A stretch of 18,055 nt of DNA from JBFGSX01 sp041581335 (GCA_041581335.1 JBFIDG010000027.1:1-18055); one strand, 5' to 3'; positions 5,577 to 12,655 are shown, counted from the stretch's first letter. Program-made: numbers and translations. Notes: generated from the sequence alone by a model not told the origin.

Positions 5577-7220
5577 ATGAACGGAAACCAACAACCGATC
5601 TACATCCTGAAGGAAGGCACGGAGCGCACCCGCGGCCGCTCCGCCCAGTCCAACAACATCTACGCTGCGCGCCTCATCGCCGAGACGGTCAAGACGACCC
5701 TCGGCCCCCGCGGCATGGACAAGATGCTGGTCGACAGCATGGGTGATGTCGTCATCACCAACGACGGCGCCACGATCCTCAAGGAGATCGACGTCGCCCA
5801 CCCCGCCGCCAAGATGGTCATCGAGGTCGCCAAGACCCAAGATGCCGAATGCGGCGACGGCACCACCACGAGCGTCATCCTCACGGGCGAGCTCCTGAAG
5901 GTCGCCGGCGAACTGCTCGAGCAGGGCATCCACCCCACCACCATCACCAGCGGCTACAACATGGCCGCCAAGGAGGCCATCAAGGTCCTCGAGGCCATGG
6001 CCGTCACCATCAAGAAGGGCGACACGAAGACGCTCAACAACATCGCCAAGACCAGCCTGGCCAGCAAGAACGCCAGCTCGTCCAGCGACCTGCTGACCGA
6101 CATCGTCGTCCGCGCCGTCTCCGCCGTCGCTGAGACCAACGGCACCGGCAAGAACGCCGTCACCACGGTCGACCTCGACAACATCCTTGTCCAGAAGGCC
6201 AAGGGTGGCAGCCTGGAAGACACCGAGCTCATCGAAGGCATCATCCTCGACAAGGAGCGCGTCAGCAGCAGCATGCCCGAGCGCGTCGAGAACGCCAAGA
6301 TCGCCCTGGTCAACGCCGCCCTCGAGATCAAGAAGACCGAGGTCGACGCCAAGATCGAGATCACCGCCCCCGACCAGCTCGGCGCCTTCCTTGCCCAGGA
6401 AGAAGCGACCCTGAAGGCCATGGTCGAGAAGGTCAAGAAGAGCGGCGCCACGGTCCTCGTCTGCCAGAAGGGCATCGACGACCTCGCCCAGCACTTCCTC
6501 GCCAAGGCTGGCATCTACGCCATCCGCCGCGCCAAGAAGAGCGACATGGAGAAGCTCGCCAAGGCCACCGCCGCGACGATCGTCAACACCCTTGACGACC
6601 TCAAGGCCAACACCCTCGGCAGCGCCGGCAAGGTCTTCGAGAAGAAGATCGGCGACGACACCTTCACGTTCATCACCGAGTGCAAGGAAGCCAAGGCCGT
6701 CAGCATCCTGCTGCGCGGCGGCACCGAGCACGTCGTGGCCGAAGCCGACCGCGCCCTCGAAGACGCCCTGAGCGTCGTCGCTGTCGCCCTCGAAGACGGC
6801 AAGATGACCCCCGGTGGCGGCGCTGCCGCGACCGAGATCGCCATGCAGCTGCGCAGCTTCGCCCCCACCGTGGGCGGCCGTGAGCAGATGGCTGTCGAAG
6901 CCTTCGCCGACGCCGTCGAGGTCATCCCCCGCACCCTGGCCGAGAACGCCGGTCTCGATGAGATCGACATCCTCCTGAGCCTGCGCCGCGCCCACAAGAA
7001 GGGCAACAGCAGCCACGGCGTCAACGTCTACACCGGAAAGATCGAGGACATGTTCACCAACAACGTCATCGAGCCTCTCCGCGTCGGTACCCAGGAGATC
7101 AAGGCCGCCACCGAGGCCGCCACGATGATCCTGCGCATCGATGACGTCATCGCTGCCAAGTCCTTCTCGCCGCCGGCCGGCGGCCCGGACATGGGCGGCA
7201 TGGGCGGCATGGACTTCTAG
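5577..7220 (+). CDS. ths: Thermosome subunit (group II chaperonin)
   Basis: This is a 547-residue subunit of the double-ring cytosolic chaperonin that folds proteins with ATP and a built-in lid. Length and motifs are canonical: TLGPRGMDK at 41-49, NDGATIL at 62-68 and GDGTTT at 93-98 (phosphate-binding loop). The apical domain is in the middle, GGGAAATEIA returns to the equatorial domain near 410, and the tail is MGGMGGMDF. The start is fixed by AAGGAGGT six bases upstream and by family alignment. Codon use is strongly biased to C/G-ending codons with AAG for Lys, fitting a highly expressed gene. It is monocistronic: a hairpin-rich non-coding region follows on the same strand. That region contains a second copy of the final 25 coding bases. 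Confidence 0.97.
   Translation: MNGNQQPIYILKEGTERTRGRSAQSNNIYAARLIAETVKTTLGPRGMDKMLVDSMGDVVITNDGATILKEIDVAHPAAKMVIEVAKTQDAECGDGTTTSVILTGELLKVAGELLEQGIHPTTITSGYNMAAKEAIKVLEAMAVTIKKGDTKTLNNIAKTSLASKNASSSSDLLTDIVVRAVSAVAETNGTGKNAVTTVDLDNILVQKAKGGSLEDTELIEGIILDKERVSSSMPERVENAKIALVNAALEIKKTEVDAKIEITAPDQLGAFLAQEEATLKAMVEKVKKSGATVLVCQKGIDDLAQHFLAKAGIYAIRRAKKSDMEKLAKATAATIVNTLDDLKANTLGSAGKVFEKKIGDDTFTFITECKEAKAVSILLRGGTEHVVAEADRALEDALSVVAVALEDGKMTPGGGAAATEIAMQLRSFAPTVGGREQMAVEAFADAVEVIPRTLAENAGLDEIDILLSLRRAHKKGNSSHGVNVYTGKIEDMFTNNVIEPLRVGTQEIKAATEAATMILRIDDVIAAKSFSPPAGGPDMGGMGGMDF
7194..7218 (+). repeat. Copy 1 of a 25-bp direct repeat (thermosome 3' end)
   Basis: This is the stretch encoding the GGMGGMDF tail up to the first base of the TAG stop. 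It recurs exactly at 7301-7325, 107 bp downstream. Confidence 0.85.
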
Positions 7221-7267
7221 GTCGAGCAAAGCGAGACCAAGAGGCCAAGCCGCGCTTGCCGCTTGAC

Positions 7268-7296
7268 GCCAGTGCTAGGCGCAGCCTAGTGCTGGC
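7268..7296 (+). terminator. 13-bp stem-loop downstream of the thermosome stop
   Basis: GCCAGTGCTAGGC (7268-7280), loop GCA, then GCCTAGTGCTGGC (7284-7296). All 13 positions pair if two G-U pairs are allowed. It begins 47 bases after the thermosome stop and is the strongest hairpin in the window. It may stabilise or end the thermosome mRNA, or be a processing site; no T-run follows it. Confidence 0.45.
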
Positions 7297-7300
7297 AGAC

Positions 7301-7325
7301 GGCGGCATGGGCGGCATGGACTTCT
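7301..7325 (+). repeat. Copy 2 of the thermosome 3'-end repeat
   Basis: This is identical over 25 bases to 7194-7218 and is followed by GA, making TGA where copy 1 makes TAG. It is not part of an intact gene: no thermosome sequence precedes it, only the 13-bp hairpin. It is best explained as the remnant 3' end of a second thermosome gene or as a partial tandem duplication. Confidence 0.7.
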
Positions 7326-7442
7326 GACGATAGACAAGGACGAGCGACCGTAGGTCGCGAGGACGTTCTATCGGCAAGGCTCCGGTCGTGCTTGCACGAC
7401 CCAAACCAGGAAGCAAGGCCGAAGGCCGACGCTTCCAACGAA

Positions 7443-7469
7443 CCCCCTTTCCCTTTCCCCCTTCCCTTC
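7443..7469 (+). other. 27-base pure pyrimidine tract
   Basis: From 7443 to 7469 every base is C or T in runs of 2-5, directly after the last hairpin of the array. It may be the site where the upstream transcript ends (C/T-rich rather than T-only). Alternatively, read on the minus strand, it is a purine-rich trailer after protein C. The rest of 7470-7604 shows one further dyad, TGTCCG/CGGACA at 7507-7527, and no gene. Confidence 0.35.
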
Positions 7470-7604
7470 GCCAGGCCGCTCCAGTGAGACGCGGGCCAGG
7501 CGATCTTGTCCGTACGCTACGCGGACATCCGCCAGCACCCGGCCGGGCCTCCGCCGAGGCCGTGGCCAGCCTCCACAACACGGGGGCGGGCCATGCCTGG
7601 CGAA

Positions 7605-7641
7605 CATCGATGCGCCTGGGACTAGGCCCAGACCGTCGATG
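7605..7641 (-). terminator. Nested hairpin over the stop of protein C
   Basis: Outer stem CATCGA/TCGATG (7605-7610 with 7636-7641) encloses CTGGG/CCCAG (7616-7620 with 7627-7631). The TAG stop of the minus-strand gene (7622-7624) lies in the inner loop. Probable 3'-end structure of the B-C transcript. Confidence 0.35.
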
Positions 7642-7843
7642 CTTCCACGGGCTCCAATGCGGCCAACCTTTCCCAATCGACGCGCCGGAAGAACTGCGGC
7701 AGTGCATCCGCTTCGATCGCGTTCAGGAAAGCCAAAGTGGTGGCGTGGCAACGCACGATGAGATCCAAGGCATGGCGGCTGACGCACTCACGCCGCCCGA
7801 CGGCCATGGCATCGCGCGCCAAGACGGTCCTCGCGGCGTTCAT
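7622..7843 (-). CDS. Small protein C, diverged paralogue of A and B
   Basis: This is a 73-residue protein starting at ATG 7843, whose ATGA overlaps the TGA stop of protein B. Translation is therefore probably coupled. A longer open frame to 7909 exists, but the overlap start fits better. Residues from about 27 align without gaps to the C-terminal half of B, with conserved Leu, Ala-Phe, Phe and Asp-Trp (FFRRVDWERLAAL at 51-63). It lacks the N-terminal MSxTLGLxY and the GLPL/LLGQ blocks. It has two more cysteines than B and no signal peptide. Function is unknown; a partner or antagonist of B is one possibility suggested by the coupling. Confidence 0.55.
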   Translation of the reverse strand: MNAARTVLARDAMAVGRRECVSRHALDLIVRCHATTLAFLNAIEADALPQFFRRVDWERLAALEPVEASTVWA

Positions 7844-8103
7844 GGCATGACCTGCAGGACGGCCACCGTGTCGCGGCGGACCTCCATGGCGGCCTCGAGC
7901 GGAGCCCAATCGAACGTGGCGAGGAAATCCCTGATCTTGCCGCCCTCGACGGCAGAGACGAACGCCATCGACGCGACCTCAGACTGACCAAGGAGTTCGA
8001 CATCGCCAAGGGGCAGCCCGACGCGGCGAGCGGCGCCTTCGAGGCGGGCGATGATGTGTGGGTCGACGCGGGAATCGTACGCAAGGCCGAGTGTCGGGCT
8101 CAT
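7840..8103 (-). CDS. Small protein B, paralogue of A
   Basis: This is an 87-residue protein of unknown function that starts at ATG 8103. It matches protein A (1808-2068) from the first residue: MSPTLGLAYD, then GLPLGDVELLGQ (29-40), AFV (47-49), FLATFDWAPLEAA (61-73). It is acidic to neutral, has no Cys, no membrane segment and no zinc motif. It is the first gene of a two-gene unit with protein C, overlapping it by 4 bases. It lies downstream of the 12-TM protein gene, separated by 83 bases that include a strong hairpin, so it is probably transcribed on its own. I recognise no domain family. Confidence 0.7.
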   Translation of the reverse strand: MSPTLGLAYDSRVDPHIIARLEGAARRVGLPLGDVELLGQSEVASMAFVSAVEGGKIRDFLATFDWAPLEAAMEVRRDTVAVLQVMP

Positions 8104-8132
8104 AGACCCATAGTGGCGCCCGGGGAGCTTAC

Positions 8133-8155
8133 GTTCCGGCTAGAACCGCCGGAAC
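8133..8155 (-). terminator. 8-bp hairpin between the 12-TM protein and protein B
   Basis: GTTCCGGC (8133-8140) and GCCGGAAC (8148-8155) pair perfectly around a 7-base loop. It is 31 bases past the stop of the minus-strand 12-TM gene and 29 bases before the start of protein B. It could be a transcript-end structure of the former or part of the control region of the latter. The flank 8161-8180 is almost pure G/C. Confidence 0.45.
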
Positions 8156-8186
8156 CAAGTCCCCCGGGGGGCCCCGGCCGGCGGGC

Positions 8187-9377
8187 CTACGCGATGACGC
8201 CTCGCCCCTGCTGCCAGTGGGCCTTCATGACGATGGCCCAGCTCATCACGACCCCCAGGCCCATGATGAGCGATGCGTACCGGTCGCCGGCCGCGATGGT
8301 GCCCGCGACGAACAGCAGCAGGCCGACGTTGAGCACCAAGATGCCGATGCGCAAGCCGCCCTTGGCGCCGCTGTACGCGGCATGGGCTGCGAGCAGCAGG
8401 TTGGTCGCCATGCCGACGAAGGTGACGTGCGGGAAGAGCACAAGCCACGCCTGTGGAGGCTCGAGCCCCTGCGAGAAGTACGTGGCGACCAGGAACACGA
8501 ACACTAGGATATAGACCGGGAAGAACACAGTCCCGAAGGTGGTCGCGGCCCGGGTGCCGTCACCGAAACCGTGCCGGAAGCCACGGCGGCCGATGCGTAC
8601 GAAGAAGATCACGAAGGAGACCAGGAACAGCAACAGGGCGACGGGGATCAGGGGCTCGATGCCGGTGAACAGGGCAGCGCTGATCACGAAGGCGCTCAGC
8701 GCGCCGATGGCGGCTTGTGCCTTGGCCCAGCGGGTGAGCACGCCGGCGCCGCCAAGGAGTCGCTCGGCGATGGCGGCGAACCCGAGCGAGATGTACATGT
8801 CCATAGGGCCGGCGTGGCTGCCGACGGCATTGGCCTTTGCCGGGAAGACGTCGACGATGCCGGAGTAGGACATGCCGATGAGGATGCCCATCGTGGCGCC
8901 GAGGCTGGCCACCAGTAGGGCCGCGCTCAGCAGGAGGTGCGGTGCCGTCCAGGTGACGTGGCGGCCTTGTTGGAGTGTGAACACGAACGCGGCGATGATG
9001 ACGAGGCCACTGGGGATGCCGAAGAGGGGCAGCATCCACATGGGGCCGTTGCCACTGAAGGCGAGGCCGAAGGCCGCGACGTAGCCGGCGACGACCACCG
9101 TACCGAGGCCGGCGAGCAGCGTCGTGAAGTTGGCGACGCCGGCGCCGGGGTCACGGCCGGCGGTGAAGGCCCACAACGTGGTGGCGATGATCGACAGCGT
9201 CACCCACCCGATGCTGCCGGCATGGAAGTGCGCAAGGATCTGGGCGTGGGGGATGACGTCCGGACTGAACACGTTGACGAAACCGATGACGATCGTTGCA
9301 AGGAACAACAGGCCTGAGCCAAGGTACAGCCATCGGATGCCACGCTGCACCTGCGGGTTCGGACACGCATCGAACAT
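8187..9377 (-). CDS. 12-TM membrane protein, heme-copper oxidase subunit I-like
   Basis: This is a 396-residue integral membrane protein with about 12 hydrophobic segments, the number found in heme-copper oxidase subunit I. Histidines sit at helix positions: H44, H50 and H52 in HAQILAHFHAGSIGWVTL; H147; H188 in SHAGPMDMYISLGF; H317 and H332 in FPHVTFVGMATNLLLAAH. The HxH...GW and HxTFVGxxTN patterns recall short oxidase or NO-reductase-like subunit I homologues of archaea and bacteria. The full oxidase signature (HPEVY crosslink, HH pair, terminal HxH) is absent, so it is unlikely to be a working terminal oxidase. Heme binding, gas sensing or a redox partner role are possible. ATG 9377 is supported by a TATA box 28-30 bases upstream. 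No other oxidase subunit is nearby. Confidence 0.7.
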   Translation of the reverse strand: MFDACPNPQVQRGIRWLYLGSGLLFLATIVIGFVNVFSPDVIPHAQILAHFHAGSIGWVTLSIIATTLWAFTAGRDPGAGVANFTTLLAGLGTVVVAGYVAAFGLAFSGNGPMWMLPLFGIPSGLVIIAAFVFTLQQGRHVTWTAPHLLLSAALLVASLGATMGILIGMSYSGIVDVFPAKANAVGSHAGPMDMYISLGFAAIAERLLGGAGVLTRWAKAQAAIGALSAFVISAALFTGIEPLIPVALLLFLVSFVIFFVRIGRRGFRHGFGDGTRAATTFGTVFFPVYILVFVFLVATYFSQGLEPPQAWLVLFPHVTFVGMATNLLLAAHAAYSGAKGGLRIGILVLNVGLLLFVAGTIAAGDRYASLIMGLGVVMSWAIVMKAHWQQGRGVIA

Positions 9378-9387
9378 GCCGCATAAT

Positions 9388-9408
9388 TCTCGACGTTCGA
9401 GATAAAAC
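9388..9408 (-). promoter_or_regulatory. TATA box abutting a 6-3-6 inverted repeat
   Basis: On the minus strand GTTTTATC (9408-9401) is a good archaeal TATA box, centred about 28 bases before the ATG at 9377. Overlapping its downstream edge is TCTCGA-CGT-TCGAGA (9388-9402), a perfect inverted repeat between the TATA box and the predicted start site. A dimeric repressor bound there would block polymerase. Confidence 0.55.
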
Positions 9409-9436
9409 TACCCCGGCCTGGCGCAGGCCGGCGCGA

Positions 9437-9955
9437 TCACTTGCCCATCTGCCAATCCATCTCTTTCTGCGTCATGACGCCGCGGGCGACCATGTCACGC
9501 AGCTTCGCCTCATATTCGGGGCGGGAGCGATGGGCCAGGGGATCCGGCATCGGGGCCGGGATGTGGCGGGGCCCTTTCTGGGCTGGCCGACGGGTCAGGA
9601 GCTTGATGGGGTCGACCTTGCGCTGGGGCGGCAGGAGCGCCCCCATGATGGCGTTCTTGTGACCCGTGTCGGTGAGTTCGAAGCGCAGACCCTCGCCCGT
9701 CTTGGTCGCGATCAAGACGATGCCGTAGCGCTTGGTCTCGAGGCGGGCACCGGCCAGTTGACGCCGGGACCACTGAGTGACCGGGGTGCGCATCCAGCGG
9801 CGGCAGGCGAACATGACGCGCGCCGGAGTGACCGCTAGCAAGCCAAGGCGGCCATCGTGGTAGGCAGGCACCATGGCCAGCACGGGCTCGTTCTTGCGGC
9901 GACGCTCGATGGCTCTGCGTTCCTGGCGGTGGAGGAACGTCGCTGCGGGGTCCAT
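9437..9955 (-). CDS. YokE-like PH domain plus C-terminal SHOCT domain protein
   Basis: This is a 172-residue protein starting at ATG 9955, which shares its A with the TGA stop of the RND exporter (TGATG). The very long open frame upstream is a shadow of that exporter. Residues 1-22 are a basic helix. Residues 24-108 look like a bacterial PH domain of the YokE type: short strands, GLLAVTPARVMFACR, then LAGARLETKRYGIVLIATKTGEGLRFEL. A Pro/Arg-rich linker (109-143) leads to a SHOCT-type short helical tail, RPEYEAKLRDMVARGVMTQ and beyond (145-172), a module thought to mediate oligomerisation or membrane-associated assembly. No signal peptide, so cytosolic. The tight coupling suggests it works with the exporter, perhaps at the inner face of the membrane. 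Confidence 0.75.
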   Translation of the reverse strand: MDPAATFLHRQERRAIERRRKNEPVLAMVPAYHDGRLGLLAVTPARVMFACRRWMRTPVTQWSRRQLAGARLETKRYGIVLIATKTGEGLRFELTDTGHKNAIMGALLPPQRKVDPIKLLTRRPAQKGPRHIPAPMPDPLAHRSRPEYEAKLRDMVARGVMTQKEMDWQMGK

Positions 9956-12621
9956 CACGATTTGGATGGGGTGTCCTCGGATTTGGCCTTCTTGATTCGC
10001 GTCGCCTTCACGACCGGCGGCTTGGCCACCTCGATCTCGTGCTGGGCGGCGACCTTGTAGAAGATCGGGATGACCAGCATCGTTGCCGCGAAGATGACGA
10101 AGATGCTCAGCGTCGTGGCCATCATGGTGCGGCTCACGGCCACGTTGCGGATCGCCGTGAAGACCGCGAAGGCACCTGCCGTGGTGATGGCCGAGAACAG
10201 GATGGCCTTGCCCGTGGTCTCGAAGACCTCGCGGGCGTTGCCGACCTTCTTCAGGCTCCAGATGATGTGCACGGCGTAATCCGTGCCGATGTTGAAGATG
10301 AACACCAGCGGCAACATCAAGGTGATCGCCAGCCCGATGTTGATGAAGGGCAGAATGCCCAGCCACCAGATGCTGGTGATGCCCGCCAGGGCCGTGGCGA
10401 CGATCGTGGCCTTGATGTCGCGGGTGAAGACGAGCACCAGGATGAACAGGATGATGGTGGCGGCCACGGACATGTAGGTCAGCCAAGGCAATTGCTCGGC
10501 GACGAACAGGTAGTTGGTGGCGGTGTTGCCGACGAACGAGACATGGACACCTTCCGGGGCGCCGCCGAACGTGACGTTGGCCTTGTGGACCGCATCCCAG
10601 ACCTGGAACCAGACCTCCTCGGCCTCTTCGTAGCTGGCGGCCTTGACGCTGAACGTCATGGCGGCCATGCCCTTGTCCGGGTTCTCGATGACCACCGGGT
10701 AGTTGACGATGACACTGGCAAGCTCGGCCATGGGGCTCTCGAACATGGTCCGGACCTCGTTGCGGATCTCGCCCTCCGTGGCCGGGAAGGCGACGGCGTT
10801 GTCGCAGGGCAGGCCAGAGCCCGTGATGCCTTCCAGGACCGGGTCCAGGATGCCGCCTGTGCGGCCGTCTGCCACCACGATGCCGGCACAAGGCGCCCCA
10901 CCCTTGACGGTCTGCCATGTCTCGATGAAGAACGGCAGGGTCCGGAGCGTGTCCGAGATGACGCGCTCCTTCTGGCGGAGGTTGTTCTCGATCTCTCGCA
11001 TGTACGCGATGGATTCTGGCGCCAGGATGCCTGGCCCCTCGAACGTCAGGATGTTCGCTTTGACGTCCGGGTTGGGCATCTCGTAGAAGTAGCGCAGGCC
11101 CTGCTCGTGCTCGAGGCGCACGGGGTCGTCAGCGGGGAAGTTCTTGCCAGGATCACCGAACGCTTCCTGGGTGAGTTGCGTGCTGGAGAAGTACGCGCCG
11201 ACACTCAGGAGCAGGACGGCGATGAACATCACGTAGCGTGTCTTGGTGACGCCGCGGGCGAGCTTCGGCATGAAGCTGCTCGGCGTGAAGCTGGCACCCA
11301 TCTTGTCCGTGCCACCGACGAGGGCGAGCGCGGCGGGGATGAAGGTGATCGTGATGATGTAGATGGCCGAGATGGCGACGGCGGACAAGAAGCCGAGTTG
11401 TGCCATCAGGAGGCTCGGGCTTACCATCATGACGATGAGGCCGAGCACGGTGGTCATGGTGGCGATGAACATGGCCAGGCCGGCGCGTTCACCGGCGGCC
11501 TTGAACGCTTCTTGGTCACTGTGTCCCGCGGACTTGTGCTCCAAGAACTCGTTGATCATATGGATGGCATAATCGATGCCCACCCCCATGATCAGGGGGA
11601 CGATCGTCATGTTGAGGGTGTTGAGCGCGATGCCCATGTACCCCATGATCCCGTACGTCCAGGTGACGCCGACGCCGAGCGCCGTGAACGAGATGACGAT
11701 CGTGCGTATGTTGCGGAACGCGATGTACAAGAAGACGATGATGAACGCCGCGATGATCGGCATCAGCTTGACCAGGTCCTCTTCGACCAGGGCGCTGCTG
11801 TGCGAGTTCGCCACCGGCATGTCGACGGTCAAGAGCGGCGGGTTGCCGCTTCCCCAGACGGTGTAGGTGGTCTGCCCTGCGTCGACCGCTTTGACGTATT
11901 CGTTGCGGGCCGCGATGATCTGGTCGCCGAGCGTCCGCATGTCGGTCTTGCTGTTCGCCTCCGGCATGAACAGGATGGCGCCATGGTTCCAGCTTGGGCT
12001 CGCCAGGGCGTCGACGGCATCCAGCACGGCCGCCTGAACAGCCACGTCGACGGCTGCGTATTGGCCGCCGTCAGGCGGCAGGGCGAACGCGGACATCGGG
12101 GCGCGTCCTTCGCCGCCGGCGATGGTCCAGTTGATGAGGGCGTAGATGTTGTTGATGCTGGCCTGGCGGTTGAAATCGGTGCGCTCTTCGATGAACGCGC
12201 CGAGTTCCTCCATGGCCCGGATGTAGACCTCGTCCGTGATGTTGGTGTGGTCGGGGCGCAGCCGATAGGAACCTGATTTCTCCCCCTCGGGGCAATAGAA
12301 CGGATTGTCCTGTGTGCACCGGTCCAGCATGGCGTTGTCCCGTGCCCAATCGAGCCCGGATTCGTCCACGTGGATCTGGAACGTGACCTGTTGGCTCAGC
12401 GTCGAGCGGAAGCTCTCCGTGAGGTTGTGCGCGGCGGCCGTGTTGGGGTTGCCACGGGGCAGGACGTCTGCGACGTCGACGTTCGTGGTGATGAGCGTGA
12501 CACCATAGCCGAGTGTCACCGTCATCAGGAGAACGAAGACCACGACCGCCTTGGCATGGCGGCCGCTCCACAGGCACGTGTTCGCGATTGCTCTAGCTAC
12601 GAGGACGTCCGGGGTTGCCAC
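9955..12621 (-). CDS. RND/MMPL superfamily exporter (SSD-type)
   Basis: This is an 888-residue, two-half transporter: TM1 (24-45), a large extracytoplasmic loop (46-283), five helices (284-435), then TM7 (462-480), a second loop (481-712) and five helices (713-856). Proton-relay type signatures are present in both halves: GVGIDYAIH (346-354) and NIGTDYAVH (777-785). Archaeal relatives are predicted exporters of lipids or hydrophobic compounds driven by the ion gradient; no substrate can be named. Loop 1 has paired cysteines (C102, C110) and loop 2 has C578 and C606, possible disulfides outside the cell. The cytosolic tail (860-888) is Lys-rich. The GTG start at 12621 has a TATA-like box 35-40 bases upstream. 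It is coupled to the PH-SHOCT gene by TGATG. Confidence 0.9.
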   Translation of the reverse strand: MATPDVLVARAIANTCLWSGRHAKAVVVFVLLMTVTLGYGVTLITTNVDVADVLPRGNPNTAAAHNLTESFRSTLSQQVTFQIHVDESGLDWARDNAMLDRCTQDNPFYCPEGEKSGSYRLRPDHTNITDEVYIRAMEELGAFIEERTDFNRQASINNIYALINWTIAGGEGRAPMSAFALPPDGGQYAAVDVAVQAAVLDAVDALASPSWNHGAILFMPEANSKTDMRTLGDQIIAARNEYVKAVDAGQTTYTVWGSGNPPLLTVDMPVANSHSSALVEEDLVKLMPIIAAFIIVFLYIAFRNIRTIVISFTALGVGVTWTYGIMGYMGIALNTLNMTIVPLIMGVGIDYAIHMINEFLEHKSAGHSDQEAFKAAGERAGLAMFIATMTTVLGLIVMMVSPSLLMAQLGFLSAVAISAIYIITITFIPAALALVGGTDKMGASFTPSSFMPKLARGVTKTRYVMFIAVLLLSVGAYFSSTQLTQEAFGDPGKNFPADDPVRLEHEQGLRYFYEMPNPDVKANILTFEGPGILAPESIAYMREIENNLRQKERVISDTLRTLPFFIETWQTVKGGAPCAGIVVADGRTGGILDPVLEGITGSGLPCDNAVAFPATEGEIRNEVRTMFESPMAELASVIVNYPVVIENPDKGMAAMTFSVKAASYEEAEEVWFQVWDAVHKANVTFGGAPEGVHVSFVGNTATNYLFVAEQLPWLTYMSVAATIILFILVLVFTRDIKATIVATALAGITSIWWLGILPFINIGLAITLMLPLVFIFNIGTDYAVHIIWSLKKVGNAREVFETTGKAILFSAITTAGAFAVFTAIRNVAVSRTMMATTLSIFVIFAATMLVIPIFYKVAAQHEIEVAKPPVVKATRIKKAKSEDTPSKS

Positions 12622-12655
12622 TGGTCACCGACCTACGTGGACCATCCCCCGGCTT

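Larger units (their letters stand above)
7221..7442 (+). ncRNA. Hairpin array after the thermosome, candidate structured RNA or 3' UTR
   Basis: Five perfect stem-loops follow one another. (1) CAAGC/GCTTG, 7246-7258. (2) A 13-bp stem with two G-U pairs and a GCA loop, 7268-7280 with 7284-7296. (3) CGATAGA/TCTATCG, 7328-7334 with 7367-7373, enclosing GCGACC-GTA-GGTCGC at 7344-7358. (4) GGTCGTG-CTTG-CACGACC, 7384-7401, with a CUUG tetraloop. (5) GGAAGC/GCTTCC, 7409-7414 with 7431-7436, enclosing GGCC-GAA-GGCC. Nested stems and small loops are what a folded RNA shows. I see no match to RNase P, SRP or other RNAs I know. The plus strand is assumed because it continues the thermosome transcript. 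Confidence 0.4.

Noticed and set aside
5472..7229. 585-codon minus-strand open frame
   Set aside because: Antisense to the thermosome; a monotonous Asp/Gly/Leu/Val composition mirrors chaperonin codons.
7221..7442. Hairpin array as a CRISPR or integron-like array
   Set aside because: The stems differ in sequence and spacing is irregular; no repeated unit with unique spacers is present.
7388..7987. 199-codon plus-strand frame
   Set aside because: It runs through the pyrimidine tract and antisense to proteins B and C, whose paralogy supports the minus strand.
9956..10918. N-terminal extension of the PH-SHOCT frame
   Set aside because: It lies within the RND gene in another frame, is Gly/His/Arg-rich shadow sequence, and the TGATG overlap gives a natural start at 9955.
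10039..12276. 745-codon plus-strand open frame
   Set aside because: It is antisense to the RND exporter, rich in Asp/Arg/Glu/His/Gly with no domain, and arises from the high-GC codon bias of the real gene.
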